Assembly (NCBI RefSeq): GCF_001280085.1
Contig: NZ_LGED01000046.1
Coordinates: 62,001-126,000, forward strand
From: Saccharothrix sp. NRRL B-16348
Lineage (GTDB): Bacteria; Actinomycetota; Actinomycetes; Mycobacteriales; Pseudonocardiaceae
DNA length: 64,000 nucleotides
Direction: 5' to 3'
The notes below the pieces were generated by a model that had not been told where the DNA came from, did not search any database, and was given only the letters and a program-made list of their open reading frames with translations. Shown here piece by piece: positions 50,970 through 59,787 of this stretch; position 1 is the stretch's first letter, and every line of letters begins with the position of its first letter. The translations under genes were made by a program, and so were the position numbers.

Positions 50970-53900
50970 CTAGACCGGGCGCCGTCCCAACGCCCGCGCG
51001 CCGATGCCGAACGCCAGCAGCACCAAGCCGATCAGGCCGAGTCCGAGCACGCTCGCGCCGGTGGTCGCCAGGGCGTCGTCCCCGATCGGACCGCCGCCGG
51101 CCGGTGTGTCACCCGGTGGGGTGGCGTCCGGGTCGACGACCACCGGTCCCGGCTCGACCGCGATCAGCTCGGGCTCCGTGGCGCCGCGGACCGCCGCGAA
51201 CAGCGGGCCCTCGTGGAACCTGACCACCCGCCACGGGCCCAGGACCAGCGGCGTGTAGTGGCCGACGGCCAAGTCGGGGAACGTGAGCATGCCGTGGGCG
51301 TCCGCCGTGGCGCGGGCGACCGTCTCGTTCGTGTCCGGGTCGAGCAGGAGCACGGTCACGTTCGGCACGCCGACCGACTGCCTGCCGCAGCACTCGACGA
51401 CCCGGCCGGTCGTGGTCCACACCGCGCCCGGCACCTTGGCCTTGGCCCGGGCGATCGGCGCCAGCTCGCGGAACCGGCCGTCGGCGTCACGCGTGCCGAA
51501 CGCGCACGTCGCGGTGATCAGCCCGTGGTCGGGCGACCCGACGGGCATGGTCTCCTCCACGGTGGTCGACCACGACCTGCGCGCGGCGAGCGGCAGGCCC
51601 TCGCCCACCTCGTTCAGCGGACCCCACTCCTCGCCGTTCTCGATCTGGTACGGCGTGCCGAGGCCGCCGCACACCGCGTGCACGGTGACGTCCGCCAGGC
51701 TGTTGTTGGTGATCGTGACGTTCAGCCTGGGCCGTTCGTCCGGCTGGTACGCGGGTTTGTCCCAGGCGATCACGGCGGTCAGCGTTTTCGCGGGCCGGAC
51801 CAGGCCGATCTCGAACGTCAGGTCGCCGTTCGCGGCGAGGGTGAACCGGTCGTAGAAGTCGATCGGCAGCGCCCAGCTGGAGGAGTGCGAGGCGCGGACC
51901 CGGTAGTTGCCCGCCGGGACGTCCTGGAGCCGGTAGCGGCCGGCGGCGTCCGTGATGCCCCGGTGGAACTCCGTGGGAAGGCCGCCCTCGACGGTCACGT
52001 CCAGGTGCGGCAGCACTTCGCCGGCGTCGAACACGCCGTTGGCGTTGGCGTCGCCGTAGACCAGGATCGTGGCGTCGCCGACGCCGTGGCTCACCGCGGC
52101 GGACAGGTCGAGCGGCACGGACGCGCCGTGCGTGCCCACCGTGATCCGGCCCTTGAGCGAGACCAGGTCGCCGATCCACGGCCGGGGCTCGCCGACCAGG
52201 GTGACCTCGTACGACTCGCCCGGCCACAGGTACAGGCCCTCGGTCGGGATCTGGAACGGGTACAGCGGGCCCCACTGGTCCCAGTTGTAGCTCATCGTGG
52301 ACGGCACCCACTCCGGCACGAACCGGACCGGGCTGCGCGGCCCGACGCCCGCGTTGGTGACCTTGACCCGAGCCGTCACGGTCCCGGCGATGTCGTACTC
52401 CGTCTTGTCGAACGACGCGGTGACCTCCAGCTTGTCGACCTCGACCGGCTCGGTGACCTCCGGGCCGGACGCGACCTCGAACTCCACCCGCGTGGTCGTG
52501 TCGGCGACGACGTCGACGGTGAACCAGCCGTCGCCGGTGGCCGCGTCCCGGTACTCGCCGAGCACCAGGACCTTCGTGCGGCCCGCCGGCAGCTTGGCGA
52601 ACGAGAACTCGCCGCCGTCGTGCGACCGGGTCTCGGCGACCGGCAGGCCGCTGCGCTGGTCGAGCGCGACGAGCCGCGCGTCGTCCAGGGGCGCGCCGTC
52701 GGCGTGCCGCACCGTGCCCTCGACCGCGCCGAACCAGCCGACCTCGGCGAAGTCCGACGAGCCGATGTAGCCCGCGGTGCTGCGACCGCTGTTGCCGAAG
52801 TGGCAGGCGACGCCGATCCGGCCGACGGCCGCCGCGTCCTCGGGCACGGTCTCGGTGATGGTCAGCACCTTCGTCTCGCCGGCGGCGAGCGTGACACCGG
52901 GGCCGTCCGGGCTCAGCGCGGCCCACGCGGGGCCGTTGCCGGGCAGCCGGCCTTCGTCCGGCTCCTCGTCGCACACCGCGACGACCCCGGTCAACGCGGT
53001 CGCGCCGGTGTTGGTGAGGGTCACGGCGATGCCGACCGGGTCGGTGGGCCGGTAGGACTCGCGGTCGAACTCCAGTTTGGGCCGGAGCACTTCCAGGACC
53101 GGCGAGGCCATCGGCAGCGCGAGTTCGGTGGTGACGCCCTGCTCGACGGTGAACTCGGCGTGGCCCGGCGCGATGACGAACGGGTTGCCGTGCTCGATCA
53201 GGTAGGCGCGGTAGCGGCCGGTGGGCACGTCGGGTCCGAAGGTGAACCGGCCGGTGGCGTCCGTGCGGCCGTTCAGCCAGGTCGCGGGCAGGCCGCCGTC
53301 GGCGTAGACCGGCGAGTCCGGCACGCCCTCGCCCTCGTCGAACGCGCCGTCGCCGTCGGCGTCGCGGTACAGCACGCCGCGGGCGGCGCCCCAGGTCAGC
53401 GGCACGCGGGTGCTGTCCCTGCCGGTGTTGTCCTCCGGCGTCGGGTCCATGTCCGGGAGCGACTGCCTGCCCGTGTACGCGGTCAGGCTGTACTCGACGC
53501 GGTCGTAGAGCGGGATCGACTGCCGCCCGGCGAGCCGGTAGGTCTTCGTCTCGCCGGGCGCGATGGTCGGGCCGGGGAAGTGGCGCAGTTCCCCCGCGCC
53601 GGTCGTGAGCCGCAGATCGCCCCAGTGGGTGAACCGGACGTCGACCGCGGGCGCGGCGCCGGCGTTGCGGACCGTGACGGTGAAGCCGATGTCGGAGTCC
53701 GGCGGGTACTCGTCGCGGTCGAACGCCAGGGAGACCTTCAGGTCGGCCCGCGGCACGGGCGCCGCTTCGACGCGGGGCTCGGCCGGCGGCACCGGGTCGG
53801 GTTCGGCCGGCGGGGTGGTGGGCTCGGGCTGGGCCGGCGGCGACGTGGTCTCCACCGGCGGCTCGGCCGTGGTCGGCGTCGTGGTCTCGACGGGCGTTTC

Positions 53901-54086
53901 CGTCGGAGGCTCCGGCGCGGACGGTGTCGTCGTCGCGGCGGGTGTGGTGGTCGTGGTTTCCTGCGCTGACGCCGGCGCCGACGCGATCGGGCCGCCGAGC
54001 GTCACGGCGAGCGCCACCGCGCCCGCCGTGACCGCCCGCGTGATGCGTCCCGCGCTGTTCGCGCGCGCGACGGTGCTCCTGGACAT
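50970..54086 (-). CDS. Cell-wall-anchored SdrD/CARDB-repeat protein 2
   Basis: 1038 residues, a paralogue of the 47273 gene with the same order: signal peptide (ASAPASAQ), Thr/Pro stalk (about 42-105), CARDB-like ADLKVSLAFDRDEYPPDSDIG, SdrD B-type domains (DADGDGAFDEGEG, DANANGVFDAGEV) and a C-terminal LATTG at 1006-1010 followed by a hydrophobic helix and GRRPV. Start ATG 54086. The two paralogues differ throughout the coding region, yet their 5' leaders are strongly conserved. Probably a cell-wall stalk protein. Confidence 0.85.
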   Translation of the reverse strand: MSRSTVARANSAGRITRAVTAGAVALAVTLGGPIASAPASAQETTTTTPAATTTPSAPEPPTETPVETTTPTTAEPPVETTSPPAQPEPTTPPAEPDPVPPAEPRVEAAPVPRADLKVSLAFDRDEYPPDSDIGFTVTVRNAGAAPAVDVRFTHWGDLRLTTGAGELRHFPGPTIAPGETKTYRLAGRQSIPLYDRVEYSLTAYTGRQSLPDMDPTPEDNTGRDSTRVPLTWGAARGVLYRDADGDGAFDEGEGVPDSPVYADGGLPATWLNGRTDATGRFTFGPDVPTGRYRAYLIEHGNPFVIAPGHAEFTVEQGVTTELALPMASPVLEVLRPKLEFDRESYRPTDPVGIAVTLTNTGATALTGVVAVCDEEPDEGRLPGNGPAWAALSPDGPGVTLAAGETKVLTITETVPEDAAAVGRIGVACHFGNSGRSTAGYIGSSDFAEVGWFGAVEGTVRHADGAPLDDARLVALDQRSGLPVAETRSHDGGEFSFAKLPAGRTKVLVLGEYRDAATGDGWFTVDVVADTTTRVEFEVASGPEVTEPVEVDKLEVTASFDKTEYDIAGTVTARVKVTNAGVGPRSPVRFVPEWVPSTMSYNWDQWGPLYPFQIPTEGLYLWPGESYEVTLVGEPRPWIGDLVSLKGRITVGTHGASVPLDLSAAVSHGVGDATILVYGDANANGVFDAGEVLPHLDVTVEGGLPTEFHRGITDAAGRYRLQDVPAGNYRVRASHSSSWALPIDFYDRFTLAANGDLTFEIGLVRPAKTLTAVIAWDKPAYQPDERPRLNVTITNNSLADVTVHAVCGGLGTPYQIENGEEWGPLNEVGEGLPLAARRSWSTTVEETMPVGSPDHGLITATCAFGTRDADGRFRELAPIARAKAKVPGAVWTTTGRVVECCGRQSVGVPNVTVLLLDPDTNETVARATADAHGMLTFPDLAVGHYTPLVLGPWRVVRFHEGPLFAAVRGATEPELIAVEPGPVVVDPDATPPGDTPAGGGPIGDDALATTGASVLGLGLIGLVLLAFGIGARALGRRPV

Positions 54087-54101
54087 CGGGTGTCCCCCGT
54101 A

Positions 54102-54158
54102 AGTAGGTCCTTGCCCACCGCGGGTTGCCGACGTCCCCCGAGCCGCCGCCGGGCAGGG
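54102..54158 (-). promoter_or_regulatory. Conserved 57-nt leader of SdrD-like gene 2, candidate riboswitch
   Basis: Minus-strand block GGCCCTGCCCGGCGGCGGCT ... CGGGGGACG ... CGCGGTGGG ... AGGACCTA, 15 nt before the start codon. Changes against the other copy cluster in one loop (CAACC versus TTTTC), as in structured RNA. The CGGGGGA...GGTGGG(TG)A core vaguely recalls the ydaO/yuaA c-di-AMP riboswitch, known upstream of cell-wall genes in actinobacteria. That identity is a guess; the conservation is seen. Confidence 0.5.
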
Positions 54159-54161
54159 CCC

Positions 54162-55151
54162 TTACACGATCGTGCCGGAAGCTACCGCTTCACCGGCGTG
54201 CCGTCCCCGGCTTTCGCGGAACTTCCGCAAGGTGTACCCGTCCGACAGGCCCGTGCCGCCGACGAGCACGCCCAGGTCGCCGTCGACCACGTAGCTGCCG
54301 TGCGGCGAACGGGCGATCGTGGTCGGCTCGTCGTCGCCCCACGGCGCGACGCGGTGGGCGGTGCGGGCGGCGCCCCAGTTGTCGCCCGACCGCAGCACGG
54401 TGACGGCCGCTTCGCCCGGTGCGCCGAGGGAGTTGGTCACCACGGCGAGGGAGCCGTCCGGGCGCAGGTCCATGCCGTCGCCGCCGACGAGCGGCCGGTC
54501 GAGGGCGACCTCCGAGACCCGACCCGATCGGGTGATCTTGAACAACGCGCCCGTGTCGTAGCGGACGGCGAGCGCGAAACCCCCGGGGTGCCAGACGATC
54601 CCGTTCAGGCCGATGGTGTCGCTGCGGAACCGCGGGTCCCGGGCCAGCACGGTGGCGCGGCCGGCGCGGTCGACCCGGTACAGCGCGTCGGAGGCCGGGT
54701 CGGTGACGTAGGCGTTGCCCGCGTGGTCGACGGCGACGTCGTTGGCGCTGTGCCTGCCGGGGCCGATGGCCAGGTCGACCACGTGCACCGGCCGTCCGGT
54801 GGCGAGGTCGAACACGCCCAGCCCGGAGGACCGGTAGGTGGTCTCCGGCGTGGACCGGGCGCCGGCGCCCATGTCGCCGTACGCCACGTAGACGCGGTCG
54901 CGCACCACGTGCACGCCGAACGCCGACACCATGCGGGGGTCGCTGATCAGGGTCGTCGTGGTGCCGTCGCGGACGACCTCGACGGTCCCGCGGCGGATCG
55001 AGCCGAGCAGGAACGCGTGCCGCAGCGGGTCCCAGGCGATGCCCTCGGGGTGCAGTGCGGCGGATCGGCCGGTGATCACGTCCGGCGCGGCCGTGGCGGC
55101 GGCCGGGGTGGCGGTGAGGATCACCAGCACGAGAACCATCAGGAAACGCAT
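54162..55151 (-). CDS. Secreted SMP-30/gluconolactonase-like beta-propeller
   Basis: A 329-residue secreted protein. Signal peptide (MRFLMVLVLVILTATPAAA). The propeller blades show HPEGIAWDPLRHAFLLGS, FGVHVVRDRVYVAYGD, HSANDVAVDHAGNAYVTDP (the N-D-V metal-site motif of SMP-30), GLNGIVWHPGGFALAV and GDGMDLRPDGSLAVVTN. The lactonase metal ligands are plausible but not proven. ATG 55151 has GGAG 5 nt upstream. It is divergent from a MarR gene whose palindrome lies in the 82-bp gap, so it is the probable target of that regulator. Confidence 0.8.
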   Translation of the reverse strand: MRFLMVLVLVILTATPAAATAAPDVITGRSAALHPEGIAWDPLRHAFLLGSIRRGTVEVVRDGTTTTLISDPRMVSAFGVHVVRDRVYVAYGDMGAGARSTPETTYRSSGLGVFDLATGRPVHVVDLAIGPGRHSANDVAVDHAGNAYVTDPASDALYRVDRAGRATVLARDPRFRSDTIGLNGIVWHPGGFALAVRYDTGALFKITRSGRVSEVALDRPLVGGDGMDLRPDGSLAVVTNSLGAPGEAAVTVLRSGDNWGAARTAHRVAPWGDDEPTTIARSPHGSYVVDGDLGVLVGGTGLSDGYTLRKFRESRGRHAGEAVASGTIV

Positions 55152-55167
55152 GACGCTCCGTCCACTT

Positions 55168-55183
55168 GTGTAAGTACGTACAC
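55168..55183. promoter_or_regulatory. MarR-type operator between propeller and regulator genes
   Basis: GTGTAAGTACGTACAC is an inverted repeat with only one mismatched pair over 16 bp. It lies 17 bp upstream of the propeller start and 50 bp upstream of the MarR start. Confidence 0.55.
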
Positions 55184-55233
55184 GAAAGTAGATCAGAGCA
55201 CTGATGCTCGTCAACGCGCTTTACGATCGGGAC

Positions 55234-55668
55234 ATGGGCATGCCGATCGAGGAGCGCCTTGGCGGCGACATCAAGCGGGTCGAGCACGAGCTGATGCTGG
55301 TGAAGCAGCAGGCCGTGCGGCCGGCCGGGCTGACCGTGGCCCAGTACGCGACGTTGCTGGTGCTCCACGACCACCCCGGCGTGTCAGCCGCCGAACTGGC
55401 CCGCCGCTGCCGCGTGACACCGCAGACGATGACCACGATCCTGCGCAACCTGGAGGCGGCCGAGCTGATCGCCCGCGTGCCGCACGAGGTGCACCGCAAC
55501 GTGCTGGAGACGCGGCTGACCGAGGCGGGGCGCGCGGCGTTCGAGATGGCCGACGAGCGGGCCTCCGCCGTCGAGCGGAAGCTGGCCGACGAGTTCAGCG
55601 CGGCCGAGCGGGACACCCTCCGCGCCCTGCTGGCACGGTGCTCGAAGGCACTGAACGGTCAACCCTGA
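55234..55668 (+). CDS. MarR-family transcriptional regulator
   Basis: A 144-residue winged-helix regulator. LTVAQYATLLVLHDHPGVSAAELARRC and VTPQTMTTILRNLEAAELIARV form the HTH; VLETRLTEAGRAAFEMADERASAVERKL is the wing and dimer helix. ATG 55234 (MGMPIEER) is chosen; ATG 55204 would be a leaderless start close to the operator. It likely represses itself and the propeller gene. Confidence 0.88.
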   Translation: MGMPIEERLGGDIKRVEHELMLVKQQAVRPAGLTVAQYATLLVLHDHPGVSAAELARRCRVTPQTMTTILRNLEAAELIARVPHEVHRNVLETRLTEAGRAAFEMADERASAVERKLADEFSAAERDTLRALLARCSKALNGQP

Positions 55669-55705
55669 CGAGCCGCCCGCGACGCCGGAGGCGGCGCGAT
55701 CCAAT

Positions 55706-56608
55706 TCAGCCGAGGTTGTCGGTGTCGAAGGTGTTGCAGCGCGCCGGGTCGCCGGTCTCGTAGCCGGTCGTGTACCACTTCTGCCGCTGCGCCGACGTGC
55801 CGTGGGTGAACTTGGTCGTGTCGACCTGGCCGCCGCCCAGCTCGCCCTGGATGAAGTCGTCGCCGATGCGGGCCGCCGCGTCGAGCGCCGCGTTCACGTC
55901 GTCCTGCGTGACGCCGCTGATCAGCGGTTGGCCCGACGCCGTCGGCACGGTCTCCGCGTGGTTGGCCCAGGCGCCCGCGTAGCAGTCGGCCTGCAACTCC
56001 AGCCGCACCGAGCCGGACGTCGGCCCGGACCCCGAGCCCACCCGGTCCGAGGTGCCCAGCAGGTTCTGGACGTGGTGGCCGTACTCGTGCGCCAGGATGT
56101 ACGCCTCCACGAACGGGCCGCCCGTGGCGCCGAACTTCTGCTGCATCTCCTGGAAGAACCCCAGGTCGATGTACACCTGCGCGTCCGCCGGGCAGTAGAA
56201 CGGCCCCACCGCGGACGACGCGCTGCCGCACCGGGTCGACACGCCGCCGGAGAAGAAGTTCGTCTGCGCGGCCTGGTACGTGCGTCCCGACCGGGCGAAC
56301 TGGTCTGACCAGTAGGCCTGGATCGAGTTGATGAACGCCACCGCGCGGCAGTCGGACTCGCGGTTGGCGTCCGCGCCGGTCCGGCACTTCTCCTTGATGG
56401 CCTCGGAACCCACCTGCTGGTCCCGGCCCACGTCGCCGAACCCCGAGCCGGACGGCAGCTGCGCGCCGCCGCCGATCTGGGACAGCACGAAGTACAGGAT
56501 CAGGCCGACGATCCCCAGCCCGCCGCCGCCGACGGCGACCCGCCCGCCGACACCGCGTTGGTCGGAGACCTGTGACGTGTCCAGCTCGGCGTTCTCGTTG
56601 AACTGCAC
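55706..56608 (-). CDS. Neutral zinc metallopeptidase (YpfJ/KPN_02809 type)
   Basis: A 300-residue protein. GTG 56608 has GGGAGGA 7 nt upstream. VQFNENAELDTSQVSDQRG is the conserved N-terminus, one transmembrane helix (LGIVGLILYFVLSQIGGG, about 31-48) follows, then an extracytoplasmic domain. HEYGHHV at 174-180 is the zinc site; LELQADCYAGAWA holds the third ligand Glu/Asp; FTHGTSAQRQKWY ends the domain. Cysteines (75, 87, 127, 139, near 285) may form disulphides. Substrate unknown. Confidence 0.9.
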   Translation of the reverse strand: MQFNENAELDTSQVSDQRGVGGRVAVGGGGLGIVGLILYFVLSQIGGGAQLPSGSGFGDVGRDQQVGSEAIKEKCRTGADANRESDCRAVAFINSIQAYWSDQFARSGRTYQAAQTNFFSGGVSTRCGSASSAVGPFYCPADAQVYIDLGFFQEMQQKFGATGGPFVEAYILAHEYGHHVQNLLGTSDRVGSGSGPTSGSVRLELQADCYAGAWANHAETVPTASGQPLISGVTQDDVNAALDAAARIGDDFIQGELGGGQVDTTKFTHGTSAQRQKWYTTGYETGDPARCNTFDTDNLG

Positions 56609-56651
56609 CGCGCGTCCTCCCAGCCAAGCACCGAACCCGGACAAGACGAGG

Positions 56652-56692
56652 CCCCGGGTGCGGGGCCCGACGTCGGGGCACCGCACCCGGGG
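56652..56692. terminator. Large hairpin upstream of the metallopeptidase
   Basis: CCCCGGGTGCGG and CCGCACCCGGGG form a 12-bp stem around an inner GCCCGAC/GTCGGGGC pairing, followed on the plus strand by TTTT. No plus-strand gene needs it, so it may be a 5' leader structure of the minus-strand metallopeptidase. Confidence 0.45.
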
Positions 56693-57107
56693 TTTTCCCA
56701 TGTGGAAGTGACGAAACCTGCGTGACGGGGTCGGCGTGGACCACGGTCGGCGCCGACGGTGGAGACGGCACCCTGATGACTTACCGGGTCAACATCGTCA
56801 AGCGCGGCGATGGCGCCAGGGGCGCCGTGCGCTCGAAACCCCGTCGGAGCCGCTCACGTTCGCGATCGGGCCGGTCTCATGACCGCTCCGCCCGCGGGGT
56901 TGCGGCTCGAACGCGGCTCGTCACCGCGAGGACTTACCTGCACCGCACCACCTACCCCTTCCGGGCGTGCCGCCGGCGGGTCAGCTCGGGTTCCGCCGGT
57001 GGCAGGTCCTGCTTCGAGGATGCGCCTGTTCGGCCCGATGCACAACCCGAAGAGAGGCCCCTGAACTGGTGAAATGAGATTCATCCGGCTCAGTAGGACA
57101 GTGGTTG
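56693..57107. other. Intergenic region without supported gene
   Basis: About 415 bp. Short frames on both strands are Arg/Ser-rich and have no recognisable domain or ribosome site. Nothing else is evident. Confidence 0.4.
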
Positions 57108-57146
57108 CGCGCTGTGAGCGGGCACAAGGGGCCCGCTCACAGCGCG
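57108..57146 (-). terminator. Terminator of the 5'-nucleotidase gene
   Basis: A perfect 15-bp stem (CGCGCTGTGAGCGGG and complement) with a 9-nt loop, 5 bp beyond the stop at 57152. Confidence 0.85.
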
Positions 57147-57151
57147 TGTCG

Positions 57152-58885
57152 TCACGGCGTGGTGGTGATGCGCCCGAGCGCCGGCGGGACGGTGTTCGGG
57201 TTGGCGGTCAGGTAGGCCGTGAAGCCGTCCAGGTCGATGCCGCCACCGGTGATCTCCGTGCCCGCGGTGAACGCGCTGAAGCCGTCACCGCCGCCCTGCA
57301 GGAAGCTGTTGATCGTGACCCGGTAGCTCGCGGCCGGGTCCAGCGGCGTTCCGTTGAGGACGATGTTCGACACCTTCGAGCCGATCGGCGCGGACGCCGA
57401 CCACGAGTAGGTCAGGCCGGCCGACGGCTGCAGGATGATCTGCCGCTGCGCGCCGTTCACGATCTGCCACTGCTGCTCCAGCGCCGCCTTGAGCTGCGCG
57501 CCGGTCAACGTGACCGTCTGCAGGATGTTGCCGAACGGCTGCACGGTGAACGCCTCGCCGTAGGTCACCACGCCGTCGCCCTCACCGGCCGGCGAGGAGG
57601 CGTGGGAGAGGTCGGCGCGCACGCCGCCGGGGTTCATCAGCGCGAGCACCGCGCCGTTGTCCGCGGTGGCGGCCAGCTGCGAGTCGGCGATCAGGTTGCC
57701 CAGCGGCGACTCGCCCGCCGGGTTCTGCGCGCGCGGGATGTCCCGGGCGATGGTGCCGACCGGCCGGTTCGCGATCGGGCCGGACTTCGACTTGGCCAGG
57801 TCGATGATCGCCTGCACCTCGGGGTCCGGGGTGACGTTCCGGGTCACCACGTGGTTGCGGGCGACGGTGGCCGAGCGGACGACCTCGCGGGTCCGCTTGT
57901 CGATCTTGAGGTCGACCACGGACAGCTCGCGGCCGAACGCCAGGCCCTCGATGAACGGGCGCGGGTTGCCCGCCGGGTCGGTGACCGTGCAGTTGTAGTG
58001 CTGGTGGCTGTGGCCGGAGAACACCGCGTCGATCTTCGGGCTGACCTGCTCGGCGATCTTGCGGCCGGGGCCGCCGGCGACCGTGCGGCACTCGTCCGGA
58101 CCGCCGCCCGAGGTGTTGTCGCCCTGGTGGATCAGCAGCACGATCGACTTCACGCCGAGCCAGTTCAGCAGGTCGGCGTACCGGTTGGCGGCGGCGACCT
58201 CGTCGCCGAACTCCAGCTCCTTGATGCCGTTCGGGTCGACCAGGATCGGCACGTCCTTCAGCGGCATGCCGATGAACCCGATCGGGACGCCGTCGCGGAA
58301 CTCCACCCAGAACGGGGGCAGCGCGGGCCGGTCGTTCTTCGCCAGCGTCACGTTCGCGCCGAGGATCGGGAAGTCCGCGCCCTCGTAGGTCTCGCGGAAC
58401 TGGCAGCCGTCGGCCGGGTGGCAGCCGCCGCGCTGCATCCGCAGCAGCTCCTGGTAGCCCTCGTCGAACTCGTGGTTGCCCGCCGCGGTCGTGTCCATGC
58501 CGACCTGGTTGAGCACCTCGATCGTCGGCTCGTCGTGGAACAGCGCCGACACGATCGGGGACGCGCCGATCAGGTCGCCCTGGCCGACGATCACCGAGTG
58601 GCGCGCCTCGGCCTGGAGGTTGCGGATGTGGGTCGCGTTGAAGGCGGCGCCACCCGCTTCGACCTGCGTGCCGTCCGACAGCGTGACCCGGCCCGAGGAG
58701 CCCGAGGGCGGCTCGATGTTGCCGTGCAGGTCGTTGATGCCGATCAGGCGGACGTCGACGGTGCGCGCGGGCCGGTCGTCCTTGTCGGCCACGGCGGGGT
58801 TCTGCACCAGCGTGACCGCCAGCGCTGCCGCCGCGGTGACCGCGAGCGCGGCGGAGCGCTGCGCGGTGCGTCTGAACGAGGTCAT
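57152..58885 (-). CDS. Secreted bifunctional metallophosphatase / 5'-nucleotidase
   Basis: A 577-residue secreted enzyme. After a signal peptide the metallophosphatase domain carries IGINDLHGNIEPP (51-56 metal motif), IVGQGDLIGASP, AAGNHEFDEG (136-141), LIHQGD and FSGHSHQHYN. The C-terminal 5'-nucleotidase domain has NLIADSQLAATADNGAVLALMNPGG and FGNILQTVTLTGAQL, with the substrate-binding ...SGLTYSW and GGGDGFSAF elements. It dephosphorylates external nucleotides or 2',3'-cyclic nucleotides. Start ATG 58885; no cell-wall anchor. It is divergent from a MarR gene. Confidence 0.93.
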   Translation of the reverse strand: MTSFRRTAQRSAALAVTAAAALAVTLVQNPAVADKDDRPARTVDVRLIGINDLHGNIEPPSGSSGRVTLSDGTQVEAGGAAFNATHIRNLQAEARHSVIVGQGDLIGASPIVSALFHDEPTIEVLNQVGMDTTAAGNHEFDEGYQELLRMQRGGCHPADGCQFRETYEGADFPILGANVTLAKNDRPALPPFWVEFRDGVPIGFIGMPLKDVPILVDPNGIKELEFGDEVAAANRYADLLNWLGVKSIVLLIHQGDNTSGGGPDECRTVAGGPGRKIAEQVSPKIDAVFSGHSHQHYNCTVTDPAGNPRPFIEGLAFGRELSVVDLKIDKRTREVVRSATVARNHVVTRNVTPDPEVQAIIDLAKSKSGPIANRPVGTIARDIPRAQNPAGESPLGNLIADSQLAATADNGAVLALMNPGGVRADLSHASSPAGEGDGVVTYGEAFTVQPFGNILQTVTLTGAQLKAALEQQWQIVNGAQRQIILQPSAGLTYSWSASAPIGSKVSNIVLNGTPLDPAASYRVTINSFLQGGGDGFSAFTAGTEITGGGIDLDGFTAYLTANPNTVPPALGRITTTP

Positions 58886-58984
58886 GGGGTGGGTTCCTCC
58901 CTGCGGCGCCCCGGTAGGAGGGCGCGGTACGGCGCAGGAGTTTGCCTGGCGGAGCTGACCGGCACCAGACATGGCGGTGGATCG

Positions 58985-58996
58985 TCCGTTAACGGA
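58985..58996. promoter_or_regulatory. Perfect palindrome upstream of MarR gene
   Basis: TCCGTTAACGGA is a perfect 12-bp palindrome, 23 bp before the MarR start and 99 bp before the 5'-nucleotidase start. A -10-like TAACCT lies 7 nt before the GTG, so the regulator mRNA may be leaderless and the palindrome would cover the -35. Confidence 0.5.
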
Positions 58997-59019
58997 TATG
59001 TGCGGCCTAACCTTGTGGG

Positions 59020-59490
59020 GTGACTGAGCAGGAGCCGCGTTGGCTCGACGATGGGGAGATGCGCGCCTGGCGCAACTACGTGGTCGGGGCGTCGATGCTC
59101 GCCGACCGCCTGCACCGCGAGTTGCAGGACGGCCACGGCGTGTCGTTGGCCGACTACGAGGTGCTCGTGCGCCTGTCGGAGCAGCCGGCGCGGCGGATGC
59201 GGATGTCGCAGCTCGCGGACGAGGTGGCGTCGTCCAAGAGCCGCGTGTCGCACCAGGTGGCGCGGATGGAGCGGGAAGGGCTGCTGCGCAGGCGGGAGTG
59301 CCCCGAGGACGGCCGCGGCGTGTTCGCCGAGCTGACCGACGTGGGCATGGCGCTGCTGGAGACGTCCGCGCCGACCCACGTCGAGGGCGTGCGCGACCAC
59401 ATGATCGACCTGCTGTCGCGCGAGGAGCAGGAGGTGGTGGCCAAGGTGTTCGAGCGGCTCATCGCCCACCTGCGCGACCTGAACGGGTAG
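59020..59490 (+). CDS. MarR-family transcriptional regulator
   Basis: A 156-residue winged-helix regulator. LADYEVLVRLSEQPARRMRMSQLADEV and SKSRVSHQVARMEREGLLRRRECPEDGRG (HTH and wing with the DGRG turn) are unmistakable, followed by LTDVGMALLETSAPTHVEGV. GTG 59020 is the start. It may control itself and the divergent 5'-nucleotidase. Ligand unknown. Confidence 0.9.
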   Translation: MTEQEPRWLDDGEMRAWRNYVVGASMLADRLHRELQDGHGVSLADYEVLVRLSEQPARRMRMSQLADEVASSKSRVSHQVARMEREGLLRRRECPEDGRGVFAELTDVGMALLETSAPTHVEGVRDHMIDLLSREEQEVVAKVFERLIAHLRDLNG

Positions 59491-59506
59491 CCGCCCCTCG
59501 ACGCGA

Positions 59507-59544
59507 CAGCGCCCCCGCACCCGGTGAAGGGCGTGGGGGCGCTG
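59507..59544. terminator. Bidirectional hairpin between MarR gene and tRNA-Ser
   Basis: CAGCGCCCCC and GGGGGCGCTG form a 10-bp stem with a partly paired inner loop. It can end both the MarR transcript and the minus-strand tRNA. Confidence 0.65.
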
Positions 59545-59553
59545 CGTGGACCG

Positions 59554-59640
59554 CGGTAGCGGTGGGATTTGAACCCACGGAGGGGATCAACCCTCGCACG
59601 TTTTCAAGACGTGTCCCTTAGGCCGCTCGGGCACGCTACC
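59554..59640 (-). tRNA. tRNA-Ser(TGA)
   Basis: An 87-nt class II tRNA; acceptor GGTAGCG/CGCTACC, discriminator G. The anticodon stem CACGT/ACGTG encloses CTTGAAA, anticodon TGA. CCA is not encoded. Confidence 0.95.
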
Positions 59641-59713
59641 TCGCTGGAGGAGCCTAGCCGACGGGCGTCGCCGACGGGCAGTCGAGCACCGGGCCCCGCT
59701 CCCGGAAGACGAA

Positions 59714-59748
59714 CGTGCGAGGCCCCGGCAGCCGGGACCTCGCACGTC
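59714..59748 (-). terminator. Terminator of the triple-repeat secreted protein gene
   Basis: ACGTGCGAGG/CCTCGCACGT, one mismatch, then CCCGG/CCGGG around a 3-nt loop; 40 bp beyond the minus-strand stop. Confidence 0.7.
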
Positions 59749-59787
59749 CTAATGCGGTGCCGGGTGGTCACCCGGCGGGTGCTGCGA

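Noticed and set aside
50643..53969. An 1108-residue plus-strand open frame
   Set aside because: Antisense to the HIT and second SdrD-like genes; His/Arg/Val-rich low-complexity shadow.
56722..57084. Overlapping frames on both strands between metallopeptidase and 5'-nucleotidase
   Set aside because: Arg/Ser-rich shadow-like products without start signals.
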